The notes beneath the pieces were generated by a model, which was not told the origin of the DNA, did no database searches, and saw only the letters and a program-made list of their open reading frames with translations. Made by a program: the position numbers and the translations under genes. This document shows positions 9,001 through 16,415 of a stretch of 22,661 bases of DNA, in pieces. The stretch comes from Rhodobacteraceae bacterium UBA6273. Lineage in GTDB: Bacteria > Pseudomonadota > Alphaproteobacteria > Rhodobacterales > Rhodobacteraceae. Numbering within the stretch: position 1 is the stretch's first letter; the number at the start of each line of letters is the position of its first letter. Where the stretch lies: positions 1 to 22,661 of the forward strand of contig DJUV01000218.1 of the NCBI GenBank assembly GCA_002440625.1, written 5' to 3'.

Positions 9001-10884
9001 TCAGTTCGCGCCGTCGTCGGCGAAGATCGACTTCTTGTGGGTGCCGTTCGGAACGAAGAGCGTCCCGATCACCACCGTCATCAGCGCCACGATGATCGCA
9101 TACCAGAGGCCGGCGTAGATGTTGCCGGTCTGCGCCGAGATCGCGAAGGCGGTCGCGGGCAGGAGGCCACCGAACCAGCCGTTGCCGATATGGTAGGGCA
9201 GCGACAGGCCGGAGTAGCGGATGCGGGTCGGGAAGAGTTCGACCAGCATGGCCGCGATCGGGCCGTAGACCATCGTCACCAGGATGATGAGGTAGGTCAG
9301 GATCGCCACGATGGCGAGCTTCTGTCCGGTGAAGATGTCGAGGAAATGCGCGGCCTTGGCGACGGTTTCGTTGTTCTCGGCAACGAGCGGGTAGCCCGCC
9401 GCCTTGAGCGCCTCGTTGACGGATTTCTCGAAGGCGGGTTTCACCGCGCTCGCGTCGTCGAGGGCTTTCTGCGCTGCGTCGATGGCAGCCTGATCGGTGC
9501 CGGCCTTCGCGGTTTCCAGAGCGGCCTTGGCGTCGGCGATCGCCTTGGCGTTCTCGGCGCCGTCATAGCCGTTGATCATCGTGTCGCCGATCTGGACCGT
9601 CGCGATGGTGCCGGCCGGCGCGTCAACCGTGGTGGAGTTCACCGAGGTCTTCGACAAGAGCGCCTTGGCGATGTCGCAGGAGGTGGTGAACTTCGCGGTA
9701 CCCGTCGGGTTGAACTGGAACGAGCACTTTTCCGGGTCGGCAGTCACGGTGACCGGGGTCTGTTGCGCTGCATAAAGGGCCGGGTTGGCAACGCGCGTCA
9801 GCGCCGGGAAGACCCACATGTAGGTCAGCGCGGCGATGAGGCAGCCGGCGAGGATGATCGGCTTGCGGCCGATCCGGTCCGACAGCGAACCAAAGAAGAG
9901 GAAGCCCCAGGTGCCGATGATAAGCGACCATGCCACGAAGACGTTGGCCGAGAAGCTGTCCACCTTGATGACGTTCTGCATGAAGAAGAGCGCGTAGAAC
10001 TGGCCCGAGTACCAGACGACGGCCTGACCGGCGGTGAGGCCGAAGAGCGCGATCAGCGCGATCTTGGCGTTCTTCCACTGGCCGAAAGCTTCGCGCAGCG
10101 GTGCTTTCGACTGGGCGCCTTCTTCCTTCATCTTCTTGAAAGCCGGCGATTCATTCATCTGAAGCCGGATGTAGAGAGAGATGAGCAGAAGGAAGATCGA
10201 GCCGAGGAACGGAATGCGCCAGCCCCAGAGATCGAAGGCCTTGATCATCTTCGGCGTGCCGTCGGCATTCATCACTGCGGCGCCAGCCGCATCAAGAACC
10301 GCAGTGGGTTCCCAGTTGCCGTTGACGTAACCCTGCACCGACAGGATGACGATCAGTGACAGCAGCAGACCGAGCGTCGCCGTGGTCTGGATAAAGGCCG
10401 TAAAGTAGCCGCGCTGGTTGGCGGGCGCGTGTTCGGCGACGTAGACCGCCGCACCGCCGTATTCGCCGCCAAGGGCAAGGCCCTGCAGCATGCGGAGCGC
10501 GATCAGGATGATCGGCGCGGCCATGCCCCAGCTCGAATAGCCGGGCAGCAGGCCGACGAGGAAGGTCGACAGACCCATGATCATGATGGTCATCAGGAAG
10601 GTGTACTTCCGGCCGATGAGGTCGCCGAGAGACCCGAACACCAGCGCGCCGAACGGACGGACGATGAAGCCGGCGGCAAAGGCCAGAAGCGCAAAGACGT
10701 TCCGCGTCGCTTCCGGGAAGGACGTGAAGAACTGCGCGCCGATGATGGCCGCGAGCGAACCGTAGAGATAGAAATCGTACCATTCGAAGATGGTGCCGGC
10801 GGATGACGCGAGGATAACCTTCTTTTCCTCTGCGGTCATCGGCCGGGAGCGGTTCGAGGCCGCGTCCAGGCTGGTCATTGTCAT
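9001..10884 (-). CDS. MFS transporter, metabolite:H+ symporter (MHS) type, with large periplasmic insertion
   Basis: Encodes 627 residues with twelve recognisable membrane helices. The N-terminus (SSAGTIFEWYDFYLYGS near 27-43), FGSLGDLIGRK at 83-93, RMLQGLALGGEYGG at 131-144 and the second-half FGSLSDRIGRK at 331-341 are typical of the ProP/ShiA-like MHS group, which imports carboxylates and related solutes with protons. Between helices 9 and 10 (about 366-520) is a hydrophilic Ala-rich insertion that should be periplasmic; it has two cysteines (C387, C403) and a helical stretch. Classical members have about 430-550 residues. It follows adk by 150 bp on the same strand as acs-adk, so an acetate or other carboxylate substrate is plausible but not shown. 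The ATG has GGGGAG upstream; codon 3 is an alternative. Confidence 0.88.
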   Translation of the reverse strand: MTMTSLDAASNRSRPMTAEEKKVILASSAGTIFEWYDFYLYGSLAAIIGAQFFTSFPEATRNVFALLAFAAGFIVRPFGALVFGSLGDLIGRKYTFLMTIMIMGLSTFLVGLLPGYSSWGMAAPIILIALRMLQGLALGGEYGGAAVYVAEHAPANQRGYFTAFIQTTATLGLLLSLIVILSVQGYVNGNWEPTAVLDAAGAAVMNADGTPKMIKAFDLWGWRIPFLGSIFLLLISLYIRLQMNESPAFKKMKEEGAQSKAPLREAFGQWKNAKIALIALFGLTAGQAVVWYSGQFYALFFMQNVIKVDSFSANVFVAWSLIIGTWGFLFFGSLSDRIGRKPIILAGCLIAALTYMWVFPALTRVANPALYAAQQTPVTVTADPEKCSFQFNPTGTAKFTTSCDIAKALLSKTSVNSTTVDAPAGTIATVQIGDTMINGYDGAENAKAIADAKAALETAKAGTDQAAIDAAQKALDDASAVKPAFEKSVNEALKAAGYPLVAENNETVAKAAHFLDIFTGQKLAIVAILTYLIILVTMVYGPIAAMLVELFPTRIRYSGLSLPYHIGNGWFGGLLPATAFAISAQTGNIYAGLWYAIIVALMTVVIGTLFVPNGTHKKSIFADDGAN

Positions 10885-11008
10885 TGTCTCACTCCCCTAT
10901 CGGCCCGGGCATTTGCCCCTGGCCTTCGTGATCCGGCGTTCAGTCTCCTCGCGGAGTGCGGTCTCCCGGGCCTCGCCGACTGGCCCGCCGCGCATTTCCT
11001 GTTGCCCT

Positions 11009-11026
11009 CGCCCCGTAGCCGGGGCG
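11009..11026 (-). terminator. Hairpin downstream of adk
   Basis: CGCCCCG (11009-11015) and CGGGGCG (11020-11026) form a perfect 7-bp stem with a 4-base loop. It starts eight bases after the adk stop on the minus strand. No U-run follows. It may end or trim the acs-adk message before the MFS gene. Confidence 0.5.
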
Positions 11027-11034
11027 GCGACGTC

Positions 11035-11715
11035 TTATCCGGTCTGCCGCGCGACGATGGTGCCGAGCGCATCGGCGATATCGCCGATGGCGCCCATCGC
11101 ATCGACAGACTCGAGCACCCCGAGAGTCCGGTAGTGCGCGATCAGCGGCGCGGTCTGCGCGTGGTAGGCCTGAAGCCTGGCGCGCGCGGTTTCCGCATTG
11201 TCATCGGCGCGGCGCTTGAAGGCGGTGCCGCCGCATTTGTCGCAGGTGCCGGCCCTTGCGGTCGGCTTGCCGGTGTCGTGATAGCCCTCGCCGCAGGTGG
11301 CGCAGGTGAAGCGCCCGGCGACGCGGCCGACCATCGCTTCGTCATCCACCTCAAGGCTGATCGCGGCGCCGACCTTCTGGCCGGTCCGTGCGAGAAGTCC
11401 GTCGAGCGCCTCGGCCTGGCCGGCGGTGCGCGGGAACCCGTCGAGGATCACCCCGGCCCTCACATCCGCCCCGGCCATCCGGTCGGCAAGGATCGCCAGA
11501 ACGGTGTCGTCAGACACTAGGCCGCCGGCCTCCATCACCGATTTCGCCGCGCGGCCCGCCGGAGTTCCCGCCGCGACGGCGGCGCGGAGAAGATCGCCGG
11601 TCGAAAGCTGGATCAGGCCGAAGCGCTCCTCCAGCAGTCGCGCCTGCGTGCCCTTGCCGGCACCCGGAGGCCCGAGAAGGATCAGGACGGCCGGGGTTGT
11701 CGTCACCTCGTTCAT
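11035..11715 (-). CDS. adk: Adenylate kinase, zinc-lid long form
   Basis: Encodes 226 residues. The P-loop GPPGAGKGT is at 15-23, the AMP-site LSTGDLLRAA at 37-46, LDGFPRT at 91-97, RVAGR at 131-135 and RRADDNAETARARL near 168-181. The lid carries four cysteines (138, 141, 158, 161) as CX2C-X16-CX2C, the zinc-binding arrangement of long adenylate kinases. The enzyme catalyses AMP + ATP to 2 ADP in the cytoplasm. Its ATG begins four bases after the acs TGA, so it is probably translated by coupling from acs; only a weak CGGG lies before the start. In many bacteria adk is linked to secY in the ribosomal-protein cluster, so this copy may be a second adk; that cannot be decided here. Confidence 0.94.
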   Translation of the reverse strand: MNEVTTTPAVLILLGPPGAGKGTQARLLEERFGLIQLSTGDLLRAAVAAGTPAGRAAKSVMEAGGLVSDDTVLAILADRMAGADVRAGVILDGFPRTAGQAEALDGLLARTGQKVGAAISLEVDDEAMVGRVAGRFTCATCGEGYHDTGKPTARAGTCDKCGGTAFKRRADDNAETARARLQAYHAQTAPLIAHYRTLGVLESVDAMGAIGDIADALGTIVARQTG

Positions 11716-11719
11716 CCCG

Positions 11720-13693
11720 TCAGGCCCGGTTCATGCGGTTGTTGATGAGCTCTTCGACCACCGAAGGATCGGCGAGGGTCGAGATGTCGCCGAGCGCGCC
11801 GTAGTCGTTCTCGGCGATCTTCCGCAGGATGCGGCGCATGATCTTGCCGGAACGGGTCTTGGGCAGGCCCGGCGCCCACTGGATCAGGTCGGGCGAGGCG
11901 ATGGGGCCGATCTCGGTCCGCACCCATTTCACCAGTTCCTTGCGCAAGTCCTCGGACGGGGCGATGCCGTTCATCAGGGTGACATAGGCGTAGATGCCCT
12001 GGCCCTTGATTTCGTGCGGGTAGCCGACGACGGCAGCCTCGGCCACGTCCTGATGGGCAACAAGCGCGCTTTCGACCTCGGCGGTGCCCATGCGGTGGCC
12101 GGAGACGTTGATGACGTCATCGACGCGGCCGGTGATCCAGTAATAGCCGTCCTTGTCGCGACGGCAGCCGTCGCCGGTGAAGTAGTAGCCGCGATACTGG
12201 CTGAAATAGGCTTCCTGGAAGCGCTCGTGATCGCCCCAGAGCGTGCGCATCTGGCCCGGCCAGCTGTCGGCGATGCAGAGGACGCCCTCGGCCTCGGTCT
12301 CGCCCTGCCGCACGGCGGTGGCGGGATCGAGGATCACCGGCTTCACGCCGAAGAAGGGCAGCGTGGCGGCGCCCGGCTTGGTCGGGATCGCGCCCGGCAT
12401 GGGCGTGATCATGTGGCCGCCCGTCTCGGTTTGCCAGAAGGTGTCGACGATCGGGCATTTGCCCTTGCCGACATGCTTGTCGTACCAGATCCAGGCTTCG
12501 GGGTTGATCGGCTCACCCACCGAACCGAGGACGCGGAGCGAGGAGAGGTCGTGCTTTTCGACCCATTCCGGCCCCTGCCCCATCAGCGACCGGATCGCCG
12601 TCGGCGCCGTGTAGAACTGGGTGACCCTGTGCTTGGCGCAAACCTCCCAGAAGCGGCCTGCATCGGGGAAGGTCGGCACGCCTTCGAACATCAGCGTGGT
12701 AGCCCCGTTCGCAAGCGGGCCGTAGATGATGTAGCTGTGGCCGGTGACCCAGCCCACGTCCGCGGTACACCAGAAGACATCGCCTTCCTTGTAGTCGAAG
12801 ACGTATTGATGCGTCATCGCGGCATAGACGAGGTAGCCGCCGGTGGTGTGGACGACGCCCTTCGGCTTGCCGGTCGAACCCGAGGTGTAAAGGATGAAGA
12901 GCGGGTCTTCGGCATTCATCGGGCGCGGCGGGCATTCCGGGCTGACCATGTCCATCATGGCAAGCACATCGACATCGCGGCCGTTCACCCAGGAAATCTG
13001 GTCGCCGGTATGCTTGACGACAAGGCACCGCACCTTGTCCGAGCAGTGCAGCAAGGCCGCATCGGTGTTGGATTTCAGCGGAGTGCGCTTGCCGCCGCGC
13101 GGGGCAGAGTCCGCCGTGATGACAAGCTTCGCGCCGGAATCGTTGATCCGGTTGGCAAGCGCGTCGGGCGAGAAACCGGCGAAAACGATGGAATGGATGG
13201 CGCCGATCCGCGCGCAGGCGAGCATGGCATAGGCCGCTTCGGGGATCATCGGCAGGTAGATGACGACGCGGTCGCCGCGCATGACGCCCTGCGACAGGAG
13301 GACGTTGGCCATCTGGTTCACCTTCCGCGACAGTTCGCGGTAGGTGATGTGGCGGGCCGGGGTCTTCGGATCATCGGGTTCCCAGATGATCGCGGTCTGC
13401 AGCGCACGGTCCTTGAGGTGCCGGTCGATGCAGTTGACGGCGACGTTCAGGACGCCATCCTCGAACCATTTGATCGAGACCTTGCCGAAGGTGAAATCGG
13501 TGTCTTTCACCTTGGCATAGGGCTTGATCCAGTCGAGGCGCTTGCCCTCATTGCCCCAGAACTTGTCGGGATCGCTGATCGAAGCGGCATACATCTCACG
13601 GTAGACCTCGGGGGTCGCATGTGCGTTTTCGAACCCGGCGGGGATCGCCCGCATTTCCGTGGCTTCGACCGAAGCTTGCCCGCCTGCGCTCAT
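11720..13693 (-). CDS. acs: Acetyl-CoA synthetase (AMP-forming)
   Basis: Encodes 657 residues from [15 protein letters not shown], close to the 652 of E. coli Acs. This ATG was chosen because GGAGG lies eight bases upstream; an ATG 22 codons earlier would read through a perfect dyad in the leader. The adenylate-forming motif [11 protein letters not shown] is at 269-279, TFWQTETGG at 418-426, [13 protein letters not shown] around 522-534 and the acetylatable lysine is K617 in [10 protein letters not shown]. It activates acetate with ATP and CoA to acetyl-CoA, AMP and pyrophosphate. The adjacent adk disposes of the AMP. Upstream lies a 363-bp non-coding region with an AT-rich block and a dyad, suggesting regulated expression. 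Confidence 0.97.
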   Translation of the reverse strand: MSAGGQASVEATEMRAIPAGFENAHATPEVYREMYAASISDPDKFWGNEGKRLDWIKPYAKVKDTDFTFGKVSIKWFEDGVLNVAVNCIDRHLKDRALQTAIIWEPDDPKTPARHITYRELSRKVNQMANVLLSQGVMRGDRVVIYLPMIPEAAYAMLACARIGAIHSIVFAGFSPDALANRINDSGAKLVITADSAPRGGKRTPLKSNTDAALLHCSDKVRCLVVKHTGDQISWVNGRDVDVLAMMDMVSPECPPRPMNAEDPLFILYTSGSTGKPKGVVHTTGGYLVYAAMTHQYVFDYKEGDVFWCTADVGWVTGHSYIIYGPLANGATTLMFEGVPTFPDAGRFWEVCAKHRVTQFYTAPTAIRSLMGQGPEWVEKHDLSSLRVLGSVGEPINPEAWIWYDKHVGKGKCPIVDTFWQTETGGHMITPMPGAIPTKPGAATLPFFGVKPVILDPATAVRQGETEAEGVLCIADSWPGQMRTLWGDHERFQEAYFSQYRGYYFTGDGCRRDKDGYYWITGRVDDVINVSGHRMGTAEVESALVAHQDVAEAAVVGYPHEIKGQGIYAYVTLMNGIAPSEDLRKELVKWVRTEIGPIASPDLIQWAPGLPKTRSGKIMRRILRKIAENDYGALGDISTLADPSVVEELINNRMNRA

Positions 13694-13736
13694 AGCGATG
13701 ACCTCCATAGTGATTTGCCCCCGCGATGCCGGCCCC

Positions 13737-13753
13737 GCGCAAGAATCTTGCGC
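13737..13753. promoter_or_regulatory. Perfect dyad in the acs leader (candidate operator)
   Basis: GCGCAAGAATCTTGCGC has 8-bp arms (GCGCAAGA / TCTTGCGC) around one central base. It lies 43 bases before the acs ATG, between the AT-rich block and the ribosome site. The one-base centre suits a dimeric DNA-binding protein better than an RNA hairpin. The cognate regulator is not known. Confidence 0.5.
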
Positions 13754-13780
13754 ATTCACATCGCGTCACGGGAAATAGTA

Positions 13781-13870
13781 AACTAAACGCTGGAAGATTT
13801 CTAACATATTTTAAACATTGGATTTTTATGTAAATTTATTCACTGAATTGATGATAATATTGTAAACGAA
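13781..13870 (-). promoter_or_regulatory. AT-rich block, probable acs promoter/regulatory region
   Basis: By hand count 21 of these 90 bases are G or C (23%), within a clearly GC-rich window. Read toward acs it holds repeated TTTAC/GTTTA words near 13868, 13834, 13816, 13787 and 13782. Several could act as -35 or -10 boxes; for example TTTACA then AAATAT with a 17-base spacing, near 13834 to 13807. None is decisive. Confidence 0.45.
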
Positions 13871-14056
13871 TTGCCGCCCGCCCCGGCGAAACCCGCTGAA
13901 ATCAAGGATTTGGCTGTTCACGGATCGGTGATGCGGCGGGCGGCGGCGGAAGTCAGGCGATTTCGCCGGAGTCAGCCGCCCGGAAGACCCGGCAAAGCGG
14001 CACTGCGACTGTTAACGCTGACACTTCAGTGGCGATTCGCGCGCGGGATTCGCGGC

Positions 14057-15772
14057 TCAGGAAACCGCGCCAGGCCGCATCCCGCCACCCGCTTCGGCCA
14101 GATCGCGCCGCGCCGCAAAGACCGCTTCCTCGATGTCGACCGCGTAGTGCGCGCGCGGTGCCCTGAGGCCGAGAGACAGCAGCGTGCGGCGGATGTCGGC
14201 GCTGGTGCCGCTGATGTAAAGTCGCCCGCCCTTCCGCGCCATCTTCCGCGCCAGAAGCTCCACCGAATGCGCCGCCGAACTGTCGAGGAACGGCACTTCG
14301 GTGAAGTCAATCACGAAGGCGCGCGGCCGGTCGGCGATGCGGTCCAAGACGGCGCCCACGGTCGAGGCGGCGCCGAAGAAGAAGGCGCCCTTGATCCGGT
14401 AGACCATGACATCCTCGCCGGTGGCGGTGCCGCTGTCGTATTCCGACAGCTCGTCCGCCCGGTCCTCGGACGCGATCGGCGCGCGCTCCTCGACCTGGGC
14501 GGCTTCGGACATGCGGCGGATGAAGAGCACCGCGCCGAGGACGAAGCCGACAAGGATGCCTTCCGTCAGGTCGCGGAAGATGACCAGCAGGAAGGTCACG
14601 AGAAGCACCAGCGCATCCCCGGACGAGGTGCGCAGGAGCATCCAGAACTCCTCCTTCTCGATCATGTTCCAGGCGACGATGGCCAGCACACCGGCCAGCG
14701 CGGCAAGGGGAATGGCCGAGGCGAGCGGCGCAAAGGCCAGCATGAAGAGAAGGACGAAGGCGGAATGGAAGATGCCGGCCATCGGACCATGCGCCCCGGC
14801 GCGGACATTCGTTGCGGTGCGGGCGATGGTCCCCGTCACCATGATGCCGCCGAAAAGCGCCGAGCCGATGTTGGCGATGCCCTGCGCCACCAGTTCGGCG
14901 TTCGAGCGGTGATGGCGGCCGGTCATGCCGTCGGCAACAACGGCCGAGAGAAGCGACTCGATGGCGCCGAGCAGGGCGAAGCTGAAGGCATAGGGCAAGG
15001 CCTGCATCAGAGCGGCGGGCCTGAGGTCAGGGATGGCCGGCGCCGGCAGAAGCCGCGGCAATTCGCCAAAGCGGCTGCCGATGGTTTCGACCGGCAGCCT
15101 GAACATCGCCGCGACGACCGAGGCCGCGACGACGGCGATCAGAAGCCCCGGCCAGTGCGGCTTGATCCGCTTCAACCCCTGGATCATTGCGACGGTGCCA
15201 AACGCCACCGCCACCGCCTGCCAGGTCACGGTGTAGCGCGCCTGCCAGAGAGCCTCGATCTTCGGCCAGAGCGCAGCAGGCTCAGACCCTGCCAGCGTCA
15301 GGCCGAAGAGGTCCTTGACCTGGCTGGCAAAGATGATGACAGCGATGGCCGCCGTGAACCCGACGGTCACGGGATAGGGGATGTACTTGACATAGGTCCC
15401 GAACCTCAGGAACCCCGCCACGGCCAGAAACACCCCGGCCATCAGCACCGCCGTAGACAGCCCGGCCACCCCTATGTCGGCCACGCAGATCGCGACCAGC
15501 ACGATGAAGGCGCCCGCCGGACCGCCGATCTGGAAGCGGGAGCCACCGAGGGCCGAGACGAGGGCGCCGCCCACGATAGCCGTGAACAGCCCCCGTTCCG
15601 GCCCGACGCCTGACGCGATGGCGATGGCCATGGACAAGGGTAGCGCTACGATCGCGACGGTCAGCCCCGCGATGACGTCGGCCCTGAGCTCCCGCCGGCC
15701 GTAGCCCTCGCGCAGCACTGTTGCCAGCTTGGGAAGAAACTGTTCGCTGAAACTTGGGGTTGCGCTGCGCAT
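14057..15772 (-). CDS. SulP-family anion transporter with C-terminal STAS domain
   Basis: Encodes 571 residues. The transport domain (about 30-420) begins ELRADVIAGLTVAIVALPLS and includes GGPAGAFIV at 83-91 and ESLLSAVVADGMTGRHHRSN near 272-291, the conserved SulP core. After about 420 comes a short linker and a cytoplasmic STAS domain (about 456-560) with FLDSSAAHS near 495-503. SulP proteins move sulfate, bicarbonate, dicarboxylates or other anions across the inner membrane; the N-terminal sequence resembles BicA-like bicarbonate/sodium symporters, but substrate cannot be fixed from sequence. No carbonic anhydrase or sulfate-assimilation gene is adjacent. The ATG has GAGAG upstream. It is divergent from the HugZ-like gene, with 98 bp between. 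Confidence 0.9.
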   Translation of the reverse strand: MRSATPSFSEQFLPKLATVLREGYGRRELRADVIAGLTVAIVALPLSMAIAIASGVGPERGLFTAIVGGALVSALGGSRFQIGGPAGAFIVLVAICVADIGVAGLSTAVLMAGVFLAVAGFLRFGTYVKYIPYPVTVGFTAAIAVIIFASQVKDLFGLTLAGSEPAALWPKIEALWQARYTVTWQAVAVAFGTVAMIQGLKRIKPHWPGLLIAVVAASVVAAMFRLPVETIGSRFGELPRLLPAPAIPDLRPAALMQALPYAFSFALLGAIESLLSAVVADGMTGRHHRSNAELVAQGIANIGSALFGGIMVTGTIARTATNVRAGAHGPMAGIFHSAFVLLFMLAFAPLASAIPLAALAGVLAIVAWNMIEKEEFWMLLRTSSGDALVLLVTFLLVIFRDLTEGILVGFVLGAVLFIRRMSEAAQVEERAPIASEDRADELSEYDSGTATGEDVMVYRIKGAFFFGAASTVGAVLDRIADRPRAFVIDFTEVPFLDSSAAHSVELLARKMARKGGRLYISGTSADIRRTLLSLGLRAPRAHYAVDIEEAVFAARRDLAEAGGGMRPGAVS

Positions 15773-15807
15773 GGCCGGGCTCTCGGTCGCCGATTTCTGC
15801 CTTGCGC

Positions 15808-15828
15808 CGGACCCTGATGAGTGGTCCG
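15808..15828. promoter_or_regulatory. Inverted repeat in the SulP / HugZ-like divergent region
   Basis: CGGACC (15808-15813) and GGTCCG (15823-15828) are 6-bp arms 9 bases apart, in the middle of the 98-bp region between two divergent starts. A shared operator is possible, but arms this short can arise by chance in GC-rich DNA. Confidence 0.25.
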
Positions 15829-15870
15829 ACTGCTGTCAAGCACCCCCTTCATTTCACGATCCGGAAGACC

Positions 15871-16365
15871 ATGACGACCGACCCGCCGAAGACCCTCCGC
15901 GACACGGATGACGAGGCCCGGCATCTTGTGCGGCAGCTTCTGACAACGGCGCGCATTGCAGCCCTCGCCGTAACCGATCCTGAACACGGTGGCCCCTATG
16001 TCAGCAGAATTGCCTTTTCTGTCAGTCCTGACGGCGAATTCCTGACGCTGATCTCCGACCTTTCATATCATGCCCGCGCACTGAAGGCCGATCCGCGCGC
16101 GGCCCTTCTGATCGGCGAACCGGGTGCCAAGGGCGACCCATTGACCCACCCGCGCCTCTCGCTCAGGGCCACCACCCATGTGGTGCCGATGGGCGAGGAA
16201 CATGCGCGCCGCCGCGAGGGCTGGTTGCAACTCCACCCAAAGGCGAAACTCTATGTCGATTTTCCTGACTTCCGTTACCTGATCTTCGAAATTCACGGCG
16301 GACATCTCAATGCCGGCTTCGGCAAGGCCTATGCTCTTGCAAAAAATGATCTTACAGTTTGGTAA
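15871..16365 (+). CDS. HugZ-like / pyridoxamine 5'-phosphate oxidase-family FMN-binding split-barrel protein
   Basis: Encodes 164 residues from MTTDPPKTLRDTDDEARHLV. GGAAG lies just before this ATG; earlier in-frame codons add sequence without family character. The core ARIAALAVTDPEHGGPYVSR (about 28-46), the LISDLSYHARALKADPRAALL stretch (60-80) and PRLSLRA near 94-100 are typical of HugZ-like split-barrel proteins, which bind flavin or heme. It is shorter than HugZ proteins that carry an extra C-terminal DUF2470 domain. Family members include heme-degrading enzymes, but no heme uptake gene is nearby, so the substrate is open. The hybrid kinase gene begins 50 bp after its stop on the same strand, so the two may form an operon. 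Confidence 0.85.
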   Translation: MTTDPPKTLRDTDDEARHLVRQLLTTARIAALAVTDPEHGGPYVSRIAFSVSPDGEFLTLISDLSYHARALKADPRAALLIGEPGAKGDPLTHPRLSLRATTHVVPMGEEHARRREGWLQLHPKAKLYVDFPDFRYLIFEIHGGHLNAGFGKAYALAKNDLTVW

Positions 16366-16415
16366 TGTAGCGAAAATCGGATTGTCGCCTGTCGCGCCAT
16401 AACGGACGGAACACT

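Larger units (their letters stand above)
13694..14056. other. 363-bp non-coding region upstream of acs
   Basis: No gene with convincing character lies here. The part next to acs (13694-13770) is the presumed leader, with its ribosome site and a dyad. The middle (about 13776-13873) is strikingly AT-rich. The rest, up to the SulP stop at 14057, is GC-rich and holds nothing I recognise, apart from a short direct repeat of GATTCGCG near 14033-14053. No clear terminator for the SulP gene was found. Confidence 0.7.

Noticed and set aside
8812..10359. A 515-codon plus-strand open frame opposite the MFS gene
   Set aside because: The minus strand encodes twelve membrane helices and MHS motifs; this frame has no recognisable feature.
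11297..13786. An 829-codon plus-strand open frame opposite acs
   Set aside because: The opposite strand has unmistakable Acs and Adk motifs; this frame's product is low-complexity and shows no family motif.
13871..15613. A 580-codon plus-strand open frame opposite the SulP gene
   Set aside because: The product is a His/Arg/Gly-rich shadow of the SulP coding strand with no motif; no ribosome site at its start.
16381..16393. ATTGTCGCCTGTC also occurs at 7548-7560, both before genes
   Set aside because: A few shared 13-mers are expected by chance in a window this size, and the flanks do not match.
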